From the NCBI GenBank assembly GCA_002320555.1, contig DCJV01000057.1, positions 1 to 32,056 on the forward strand: DNA of 32,056 bases, read 5' to 3'. Positions 1-6,019 of this stretch are shown piece after piece (the stretch's first letter is position 1; the number at the start of each line of letters is the position of its first letter). A model generated the notes under the pieces. The model searched no databases and was not told the origin of the DNA. It saw nothing but the letters and a program-made list of their open reading frames with translations. The stretch is from Ruminococcaceae bacterium UBA1691 (lineage in GTDB: Bacteria > Bacillota > Clostridia > Oscillospirales > Acutalibacteraceae). Position numbers and translations under genes: made by a program.

Positions 1-110
1 AGACCGGCCTCGCCATCGTGGACGACGTCGGCCGTGTATTTATTTTCCGTCATGATCTGGCCGAGCGCCTCGGCCAGGCGGACTTCATCTTCCACAATCA
101 GGATTCGCAT
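1..110 (-). CDS. Response regulator receiver domain protein, N-terminal part (cut by window edge)
   Basis: Only the first 36 codons are inside the window. They read as the start of a CheY-like receiver domain: MRILIVEDE at residues 1-9, giving the hydrophobic beta-1 strand followed by the acidic pair that binds Mg2+ in this family. The phospho-acceptor Asp and the output domain lie outside, so assignment to the OmpR/PhoB winged-helix class is an inference. The ATG at 108-110 follows an AAAGGA ribosome binding site about 10 nt upstream. The gene diverges from the VTC-domain/DUF4956 operon across about 190 bp holding a phased repeat array, so it may regulate both itself and that operon. A partner histidine kinase would be expected downstream, outside the window. 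Confidence 0.85.
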   Translation of the reverse strand, partial: MRILIVEDEVRLAEALGQIMTENKYTADVVHDGEAG

Positions 111-138
111 GTTGGACACATCCTTTTGCTTTGAGGCT

Positions 139-147
139 ATTTTAGCA
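139..147 (-). promoter_or_regulatory. Extended -10 promoter for the response regulator gene
   Basis: On the minus strand the sequence reads TGCTAAAAT: a TAAAAT -10 hexamer (139-144) with the TG of an extended -10 one base upstream. It lies about 30 bp before the response-regulator ATG. No convincing -35 box is visible, which is compatible with an extended -10 promoter that may need an activator bound at the array at 189-227. Confidence 0.5.
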
Positions 148-188
148 TGCCGCGCCCCATTTTTCTACAGGCATTGTAATTAAGGAAG

Positions 189-227
189 CTGAAACGATTC
201 TGAAAGCTTTTTTCAGAAGAATTTCAG
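189..227. promoter_or_regulatory. Four 11-bp-phased half-sites, candidate response-regulator operator
   Basis: CTGAAA occurs at 189-194 and 200-205, and its reverse complement TTTCAG at 211-216 and 222-227. The starts are exactly 11 bp apart and the whole array is symmetric about position 208. Half-sites repeated every 11 bp on one face of the helix are typical of OmpR/PhoB-family binding sites. The array sits in the divergent region, upstream of the minus-strand promoter and overlapping the expected -35 zone of the plus-strand operon, where a TATACT -10-like hexamer occurs at 238-243. The inner pair could also form a short hairpin, but the outer phased copies argue for protein binding. Confidence 0.6.
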
Positions 228-302
228 GAAACCGGACTATACTGGGCTCTATACCGGAACGGTATGTGTAACCACTTTAGAAAACAGCGAAGGAGGAACG
301 CT

Positions 303-1064
303 ATGGCGATCGCAACCTTTCAGCGGTATGAAAAGAAATATCTGCTGAATTTGACGCAGTATCAGGCGCTTCTGCCCGTGCTGGAACAGCATATGACGCC
401 GGATATCTACTGTAAAAACGGCGAGGAATATGAAATCTATGGCCTGTATTATGACACGGAAAATAGCGACCTGATCCGGCACTCACTTTCCCATCCGTAT
501 TATAAAGAGAAGCTGCGCGTGCGCAGCTATCGGATTCCGCGCTCGCCGGAAGAGCCTGTATTCGTTGAGCTGAAAAAGAAAATCGGCGGTATCACGGCGA
601 AACGGCGTGCACAGCTTCCCTTGCAGGAGGCCTATCGGATGCTCGCGGGCGGAGCGCCGCCGGTCACGTCCGATTATCTTACAAAGGAAGTGCTCGGTGA
701 AATCGCCTGTTTTCTGACGGCCCATCCTGTCCGCCCGGCCGTCTATATCAGCTATCAGCGGCTTGCATTCACTGGACGGGACGATCCGGCCCTGCGCGTC
801 ACCTTTGACCGGGACATCTGCACGCGGCGGGAGCGGCTCCTGCTGGAGGCGGGTTCCTTTGGCAGCCTTCTGATCCCGGAGGAGGAGCGCCTCATGGAGA
901 TCAAAACCACGGGCGCGCTGCCGCTGTGGCTCGCACAGGAACTGTCCGCACAGAAAATTTACAGCCGCGGCTTCTCAAAATACGGGACGGAGTTTCAAAA
1001 ATGGATGCGCACCGGATCGGCTTCCGCTATGGAAGCGACAGATAAGCCCTGGCGGCTTTCATAA
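303..1064 (+). CDS. VTC-domain polyphosphate polymerase-like protein
   Basis: This 253-residue protein matches the VTC domain, known from the catalytic VTC4 subunit that makes polyphosphate from ATP in a basic tunnel. Visible family features are RYEKKYLL near residue 8, YGLYYDT, the basic strand KLRVRSYR, ELKKK followed by TAKRR, YISYQR, and the late MEIKT with a C-terminal FSKYGTEF. These Lys/Arg/Glu residues line the tunnel in VTC proteins. I chose the ATG at 303 because AGGAGG lies 6 nt upstream; an upstream ATG at 264 lacks such a site. It is followed 35 bp later by a DUF4956 membrane protein, its usual partner in Firmicutes. Bacterial members are mostly uncharacterised, so polyphosphate synthesis is inferred from the domain. 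Confidence 0.85.
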   Translation: MAIATFQRYEKKYLLNLTQYQALLPVLEQHMTPDIYCKNGEEYEIYGLYYDTENSDLIRHSLSHPYYKEKLRVRSYRIPRSPEEPVFVELKKKIGGITAKRRAQLPLQEAYRMLAGGAPPVTSDYLTKEVLGEIACFLTAHPVRPAVYISYQRLAFTGRDDPALRVTFDRDICTRRERLLLEAGSFGSLLIPEEERLMEIKTTGALPLWLAQELSAQKIYSRGFSKYGTEFQKWMRTGSASAMEATDKPWRLS

Positions 1065-1099
1065 CCCCCAGAGATATTCGGCAGAAAGGATGGATTTCC

Positions 1100-1783
1100 A
1101 TGCTCAATACACTTTTTTCCTCAGTAGCAGGTGATTTAAGCCCGCTGAACGCCTGCCTGATCATTCTATCGTCCCTGTTGCTTGGTCTGCTCATCAGCCT
1201 GACATATCTCGCAACGCACCGTAAGGAAGTCTATGCACACACCTTCCCTGTCACCCTGATTATGCTGCCCGCCATCATCGCCATCATCATTTTGCTGGTC
1301 GGCAATAATGTGGCGCGGGCATTCAGCCTTGCGGGTGCGTTTTCCCTCATCCGCTTCCGCAGTGCGCCGGGCGATCCGAAGGATATCGCCTATGTGTTTT
1401 TTACCCTCGGCGTGGGCCTTGCCTGCGGCATGGGATATATCGGCTACGCGGTGCTGTTCGCCGTGATTTTATGCGCTGTGATGGCCTGCCTGCAGGCTGT
1501 GCGATTCGGCCAGCCGAAGACGACGCAGATGACGCTAAAGATCACAGTGCCGGAAAACCTGAATTTCCACGGCCTGTTTGACGACCTTCTCGAGCAGTAT
1601 ACCGTATCCTGGACGCGGAGAAAAGTAAAAACCTGCGATTTTGGATCGCTTTTTGAGGTCGTTTACGATATCCAGTTGAAAGACGAAGCCGGGCAGAAGG
1701 AATTCCTCGACGCGATCCGCCGTCGAAACGGCAATCTGAATATCTCCCTGACGCTTGCAGGTGAGCCGGAGGGGACATTTTAG
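1100..1783 (+). CDS. DUF4956 family membrane protein
   Basis: The 227-residue protein has about four membrane segments in its first half (roughly residues 18-37, 51-67, 96-110 and 113-130) and a soluble C-terminal half of about 90 residues. Between helices 2 and 3 lies the conserved DUF4956 stretch with NVARAFSLAGAFSLIRFRS, followed by DPKDIAYVFF. No enzymatic function is established for the family. Its habitual neighbour is a VTC-domain protein, as here, so the pair may form a membrane-associated polyphosphate system, with this protein as anchor or channel (inference). An AAAGGA site precedes the ATG at 1100. A strong terminator follows about 60 bp after the stop, so the two genes form a two-gene operon. 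Confidence 0.85.
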   Translation: MLNTLFSSVAGDLSPLNACLIILSSLLLGLLISLTYLATHRKEVYAHTFPVTLIMLPAIIAIIILLVGNNVARAFSLAGAFSLIRFRSAPGDPKDIAYVFFTLGVGLACGMGYIGYAVLFAVILCAVMACLQAVRFGQPKTTQMTLKITVPENLNFHGLFDDLLEQYTVSWTRRKVKTCDFGSLFEVVYDIQLKDEAGQKEFLDAIRRRNGNLNISLTLAGEPEGTF

Positions 1784-1841
1784 CACCAGATACTTTTGGA
1801 AGTGTAGTGATTTGCCATTTTCATACCCCTTTCTATACATT

Positions 1842-1887
1842 GGCCCTGTCCTATGCCGAAAACGCATGGGGCAGGGCCTCCCTTTTT
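1842..1887 (+). terminator. Rho-independent terminator of the VTC/DUF4956 operon
   Basis: A 15-bp stem with two G-U pairs (arms 1842-1856 and 1864-1878) encloses a 7-nt loop and is followed by TCCCTTTTT. It is placed 58 bp after the DUF4956 stop codon. Confidence 0.85.
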
Positions 1888-1897
1888 GCGGGCGATC

Positions 1898-1926
1898 TTT
1901 TCAATGTAAGAAAAGGGCGGTATAAT
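1898..1926 (+). promoter_or_regulatory. Sigma-A-like promoter upstream of the alpha/beta hydrolase
   Basis: TTTTCA (1898-1903), a 17-bp spacer and a perfect TATAAT (1921-1926) form a plausible promoter about 200 bp before the esterase start. The roughly 340-bp interval 1784-2123 otherwise holds the terminator at 1842 and no gene I can support. The long 5' leader (about 190 nt) has no structure I recognise. Confidence 0.6.
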
Positions 1927-2123
1927 AACCTTGTGTTTCGGAAAATATGATTCCTGCAATTGCGATGGGCCAGATCATCAGGCGTTTTTCGACCATATGA
2001 TGCCGATGGCCGAGGTTACCGTGAAAAAACCTGAGCCATAAGGAGAATGAGCGCAGTGCGGCCCCAGCTTGTGGACATATTCACATGTTTTGCAGAATCT
2101 CTATGGAAAGGATGCCGATTTGC

Positions 2124-2939
2124 ATGAAAATTGAGACGATTTACCGCTATGACAGCCGCAGGGATATCTATCTGACCGCCTATCTGCTCGATCAGGTAGA
2201 CCGCTGCACCTTTTCTGATGCTCGCCCGGCACTGCTCGTCTGCCCGGGGGGTGGGTTTTCCTCCTGTTCCAACCGCGAAGCGGAGCCGATCGCCATGCAT
2301 TTTGCGGCGCAGGGGTATCAGGTGTTTGTGCTGCAATATTCTCTGGGAGAACAGGCAGCGTTTCCGGCTCCGATCGGCGACGCAGCATGGGCGATGCAGA
2401 CCATCCGCAGGGAGGCGAAGCGGTTTTACGTGAACCCCCAAAAGGTTGCGGTAATGGGCTTTTCCGCAGGCGGCTATATTGCGGCGGGGCTGAGCGTCTT
2501 TTTTGCAGATCGGTCGGTTTTAAAGGGGGAAACAAGGGCTTCCGCCCGTCCGGATGCGGCCGTCCTATGCTATCCGGTCCTAACGGCGGGACGGGAGCAT
2601 GCGCACGAGGGTTCTATCCGGCTCCTGCTCGGAGAAACGCCGGACACGCCGCAGCGGCGCGCCGCCCTTTCGCTGGAAAATCATATCCCGTCCAATATGC
2701 CGCCTGTGTTTTTGTGGCATACGGCGGACGACAAAAGCGTGGATGTGGAAAACAGCCTGCTTTTTGCGGGCGCGCTTGCGAAAAAGGAAATTTCCTTTGA
2801 CCTGCATATTTTTGAGACCGGGCACCACGGGCTGGCAGACTGCTCCCTGCGCACCTGCGACAAATCCCATCCGTATCCGGCGCGCTGGCTCATGCTCGCG
2901 CAGGAATGGCTGGGGAAACAGCTGAAATTTCGGACGTGA
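2124..2939 (+). CDS. Alpha/beta hydrolase, acetyl-esterase-like
   Basis: The 271-residue protein has the alpha/beta hydrolase catalytic layout. PGGGF at residues 41-45 is the oxyanion-hole loop, GFSAGG at 112-117 carries the nucleophile Ser114, the acid is Asp202 or Asp203 (HTADDKSV), and the late His is in ETGHHG at 231-236. The pattern fits small cytoplasmic esterases of the COG0657 type that deacetylate sugars or xylan fragments. There is no signal peptide. The ATG at 2124 follows AAAGGA at 11 nt; three in-frame upstream ATGs (2085, 2103, 2112) are less well placed. The convergent fucosidase next door suggests glycan trimming. The exact substrate cannot be read from the sequence. Confidence 0.8.
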   Translation: MKIETIYRYDSRRDIYLTAYLLDQVDRCTFSDARPALLVCPGGGFSSCSNREAEPIAMHFAAQGYQVFVLQYSLGEQAAFPAPIGDAAWAMQTIRREAKRFYVNPQKVAVMGFSAGGYIAAGLSVFFADRSVLKGETRASARPDAAVLCYPVLTAGREHAHEGSIRLLLGETPDTPQRRAALSLENHIPSNMPPVFLWHTADDKSVDVENSLLFAGALAKKEISFDLHIFETGHHGLADCSLRTCDKSHPYPARWLMLAQEWLGKQLKFRT

Positions 2940-2971
2940 GGATGCTGCCGCCATCCTCTAAAGAGAAAAGG

Positions 2972-3011
2972 GCGCGCTGCAAAATGTAGACATACACATT
3001 TTGCAGCGCGC
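2972..3011 (-). terminator. Terminator between the convergent esterase and fucosidase genes
   Basis: A perfect 16-bp inverted repeat (2972-2987 and 2996-3011) with an 8-nt loop. On the minus strand it is followed by CCTTTTCTCTTT, a good U-rich tail, so it should end the fucosidase transcript. On the plus strand the tail is poor (CTCGGTTTG), though the stem may still block read-through from the esterase. The stretch 3012-3133 between hairpin and fucosidase stop shows no gene. Confidence 0.75.
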
Positions 3012-3133
3012 TCGGTTTGATTGGTACAGCAGCAGGGTAAACCGCTCTGTTTGATGCTTCCGTTTCACAGGCAAACCGTCAAAGAGAGGCGCCGTCAGGC
3101 GGAGCAGGAGCATCTACACGCCCCCTTCCGGCG

Positions 3134-4603
3134 TCAGTCTATGGAAATTTTAAAACAGACAGGCATCTCAAAGCGTTCGTCTGTAGCCACGCGCAGCTCG
3201 AGATAGTCGTTTGTCTGGGTGAAGGATACGTTGCAATTCCGGCCGAGCAGAGAAACGCCGAGGATCTGATAGTTTAGCTCATCGTCTTTGGAGCCGAGCG
3301 TTTTCAGGCGGTAAATATTCTTCTGATTGGGCATGAGCGCAAACACATAAAGCGTACCCGGCTTATAGGTAAAACGAAAATCTTTTTTGGTAAACGAGAA
3401 TTTCTCCTGGAAGGACCCGCCGCAGTTGGAAGGCCCCTCACCGAAAATTTTATAGGGCGACGTATCGTAGATCGCTTCCCCGTTGATCTGCAGCCATTTT
3501 CCGATTTCGCGCAGGACAGCTGCCTCCTCGGGACAGATCGTACCATCCGCCTTCGGGCCGACATTGAGCATCAGGCAGCCGTTTTTGCTGACCACGTCAA
3601 TGAGATTGCAGATGAGCTCATAGGGCGTTTTGAAGTCGTTGCCCTGCGTATAGCCCCAGGAGTTTTTCGCAATGGCGGTATCGTTCTGCCAAGGGCGGGG
3701 ATTGATGGCGGCGAGCTGCCCGCGCTCAATGTCCAACACGGCACAGTGGTACATCACGCCATCCCATTTGTAGAAGACGCAGACCTCCATGCCCCATTCG
3801 CGGGATCGGTTATAGTAGTACGCCAAAAATTTTTTCATATAAGGGCGAAAAGCGTGCTGCCGCACCCACCAGTCGAAATATATGGTATAGGGGCGGTTGA
3901 CGTCAACAAGCTCGCAGGTGGAAGCAAGCCAGTCCTCCAGCCATGCCTGCGACGGGACGATGGAACCCTCCGGACGTCTGCTGGGATCGCCCTTTGCCTT
4001 CGCAACAGAGGGACCGTAAAATTCGCGGTATTTCTCGTCCTGAACGTCACAGCCCGGGATATTGCGCCCGCCGTTCATAAACCAGTAGTGTTCGGCGCGG
4101 TGGCTAGAGGAGCAGTATTTGATCCCTCTGTCGGTGAGTTCCTTTTTCAGTTCTCCATATACGTCCCGTTTAGGCCCCATATTGACGGCGTTCCATTCGC
4201 ACAGCTCGCTCGGATACATTTTGAAGCCGTCGTGATGCTCTCCAACAGGCGTGACATACCGGGCGCCGCTTTCTGCAAAAAGCTCCGCCCACTCCTTCGG
4301 ATTATAGTGTTCCGCCTTGAACTGCGGGATGAAATCCTTGTAGCCGAAGTTCCGGCCATAGGTTTTTCGGTGGTGCGCATAAGTTCTGCTACCCTTCTGA
4401 TACATTTCGCGGGAATACCACTCATTGTGAAAAGCAGGAACAGAATAAACGCCCCAATGAACGAACAGGCCGAATTTTGCCCGCGCATACCAGTCCGGAA
4501 TCCCATAGTGGGAGAGGCTTTCCCAATCGTCTTTGAAGGGGCCCTTTTGGATGACTTCATCGATGGTTTTGAGGTATGCCTGTACCTTTGTGGGATCGCT
4601 CAA
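3134..4603 (-). CDS. GH29 alpha-L-fucosidase (cytoplasmic)
   Basis: The 489-residue protein is a glycoside hydrolase family 29 member that removes alpha-linked L-fucose. Family landmarks are KFGLFVHWG at residues 43-51, the active-site EHHDGF at 122-127, the strand ending PYTIYFDWW with Asp244 as the likely nucleophile, and the C-terminal LMLNVGP of the barrel. There is no signal peptide, so it should act on imported fucosyl oligosaccharides. I chose the TTG at 4601-4603, preceded by GAGGAG 10 nt upstream. Starting at TTG 4667-4669 would begin inside the -35 box and add about 22 residues unlike the family. A clear promoter lies just upstream. It is convergent with the esterase. Confidence 0.9.
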   Translation of the reverse strand: MSDPTKVQAYLKTIDEVIQKGPFKDDWESLSHYGIPDWYARAKFGLFVHWGVYSVPAFHNEWYSREMYQKGSRTYAHHRKTYGRNFGYKDFIPQFKAEHYNPKEWAELFAESGARYVTPVGEHHDGFKMYPSELCEWNAVNMGPKRDVYGELKKELTDRGIKYCSSSHRAEHYWFMNGGRNIPGCDVQDEKYREFYGPSVAKAKGDPSRRPEGSIVPSQAWLEDWLASTCELVDVNRPYTIYFDWWVRQHAFRPYMKKFLAYYYNRSREWGMEVCVFYKWDGVMYHCAVLDIERGQLAAINPRPWQNDTAIAKNSWGYTQGNDFKTPYELICNLIDVVSKNGCLMLNVGPKADGTICPEEAAVLREIGKWLQINGEAIYDTSPYKIFGEGPSNCGGSFQEKFSFTKKDFRFTYKPGTLYVFALMPNQKNIYRLKTLGSKDDELNYQILGVSLLGRNCNVSFTQTNDYLELRVATDERFEMPVCFKISID

Positions 4604-4640
4604 AAAACACACGCTCCTCAAGATGGTTTTTATCGTATTT

Positions 4641-4669
4641 ATATTAAGGATCCACGTTGTAAAAGTCAA
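4641..4669 (-). promoter_or_regulatory. Promoter of the fucosidase gene
   Basis: On the minus strand TTGACT (4664-4669), a 17-bp spacer and TAATAT (4641-4646) give a near-consensus sigma-A promoter 38 bp before the TTG start codon. Confidence 0.8.
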
Positions 4670-4696
4670 CCAATACGATACGATTTTTATCGGTTG
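4667..4696. promoter_or_regulatory. Palindromic candidate operator at the fucosidase promoter
   Basis: CAACCAATA (4667-4675) and TATCGGTTG (4688-4696) are inverted copies with one mismatch, around an inner palindrome CGATTTTTATCG (4681-4692). The element abuts and slightly overlaps the -35 box. A related GGTTTTTATCGTAT lies at 4625-4638 just past the -10. The arrangement suggests binding by a sugar-responsive regulator, which is not encoded in the window. Confidence 0.45.
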
Positions 4697-4827
4697 ATCG
4701 AAATTTTTCTTATTACATGTAAAAATCGACAGGTAAATTCTTATAAAAGCTATATGGAAATTAAATTTCGTGTAGAATATAACACATAGCTTAACAATTC
4801 GGACAATACAGGAACAGGGGATGTTTC

Positions 4828-6006
4828 ATGGATCACGAATTTGCAGCCCGGGAACGGAAACGGGATTTCCTATATTTTCATTTTTGGCCCTGGTGCTACC
4901 GGTTGTTTTCGAAGCGACCGGTCAAGCGGAAGCTCGTCGTTTTTGCAAACGATTGTGTCCGCACGCTGCCGGACAATATGCAATGCCTCTATGACGAGCT
5001 GATTGGACGGGGATATCGCTGTGTATTGTGCCTGAAGCCCAAGCATGCGGGAAATCCGATCAGCGCACAGATTCGATCCTTTTGCAATTACTTGCGGTTC
5101 ATCTATTATTATGCGCAGTGCCGCTGCGTATTCCTGACGGATTATTATTTTCCGGTTTATGCGGCCAAGCCCCGGGAGGGGACCAAGGTTGTTCAGCTCT
5201 GGCATGCCTGCGGCGCATTTAAAAAATGGGGGTATTCCACACTGGGCAGTACCTGGGGCGATAAAAAGGGCCGCATGATCGAGCGCTACCCAATCCATAA
5301 TACTTATACGGATGTCCCGGTTTCCGCAGAAAAGGTGATTCCTTTTTATGCGGATGCCTTCCGCTGTGACGAAAGCGTGATAAAACCGCTGGGTGTCCCG
5401 CGGACAGATCGCTATTTTGACCCCGCCTTCGTATCGCAGGCGCGCCAGAGGGTGCTTTCCCGCTTTCCGGAGATTGGCAACAGGAAAATCATCCTGTATG
5501 CACCGACCTTCCGCGGGACCTCTATGTATGACGCGCATAACGATGGTTTTCCTGATTTTGCCGTCATGAAGAAAGCGCTGGGCGAAGAGTACGCTGTGCT
5601 AAGTAAATTGCATCCGTTTGTGGAGCAAAGCCGGACGGAGCCGCCACATTCGCAGGACGGCTTCTCCTTTACAGCGGACAAGGATCTTCCCATTGAGATC
5701 TGCTTATGCGCGGCGGATCTTTTGATTTCGGATTATTCCTCCCTGATTTTTGAATATGCCCTTCTGGAACGGCCAATGGTATTTTTTGCGTATGATCTCG
5801 ATGTGTATGATAAGGAACGCGGTTTTTACCAGCCATACCGTTCCTTCGTGCCGGGCCCTGTGGCGGTGGATACCGATGCGCTGATACGGGCGGTCTGGCA
5901 GCTCGGCACCGGCGGATGCCCGCCAGAGGTGCAACGGTTCAAGCACGATTATATGAATGCCTGCGACGGACATGCTGTGGAGCGCATTCTCAGTCTAATT
6001 TCGTAA
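4828..6006 (+). CDS. CDP-glycerol glycerophosphotransferase family protein
   Basis: This 392-residue protein fits the CDP-glycerol:glycerophosphate glycerophosphotransferase family (TagB/TagF type), which adds glycerol phosphate to wall polymers at the inner membrane face. Landmarks are QLWHACGAFKKWG at residues 123-135, LGVPRTDRY at 188-196, LYAPTFRG, SKLHPF, and LISDYSSLIFEYALLERP followed by an acidic aromatic stretch ending in RGFY. No transmembrane segment is obvious; the N-terminal 35 residues are basic and aromatic and may sit on the membrane. AGGGGA lies 6 nt before the ATG. It is followed after 13 bp by the GT2-glycerophosphotransferase fusion, in one operon. Teichoic or other glycerol-phosphate polymer synthesis is inferred. 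Confidence 0.88.
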   Translation: MDHEFAARERKRDFLYFHFWPWCYRLFSKRPVKRKLVVFANDCVRTLPDNMQCLYDELIGRGYRCVLCLKPKHAGNPISAQIRSFCNYLRFIYYYAQCRCVFLTDYYFPVYAAKPREGTKVVQLWHACGAFKKWGYSTLGSTWGDKKGRMIERYPIHNTYTDVPVSAEKVIPFYADAFRCDESVIKPLGVPRTDRYFDPAFVSQARQRVLSRFPEIGNRKIILYAPTFRGTSMYDAHNDGFPDFAVMKKALGEEYAVLSKLHPFVEQSRTEPPHSQDGFSFTADKDLPIEICLCAADLLISDYSSLIFEYALLERPMVFFAYDLDVYDKERGFYQPYRSFVPGPVAVDTDALIRAVWQLGTGGCPPEVQRFKHDYMNACDGHAVERILSLIS

Positions 6007-6019
6007 AAGGAGTATGACT

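Noticed and set aside
1931..2041. TTG-started 36-codon ORF between the DUF4956 terminator and the esterase
   Set aside because: No RBS, and the start lies at or before the expected transcription start of the promoter at 1898-1926. The product is not recognised.
2046..2126. 25-codon ORF ending in an ATGA overlap with the esterase start
   Set aside because: Its ATG lies directly against the AAGGAG motif (spacing of about 1 nt), too close for normal initiation. The frame shows no conserved pattern.
3746..4789. Long plus-strand open frame (347 codons) opposite the fucosidase
   Set aside because: It is the antisense shadow of the GH29 gene: the minus strand has family motifs, RBS and promoter, and the plus frame has none.
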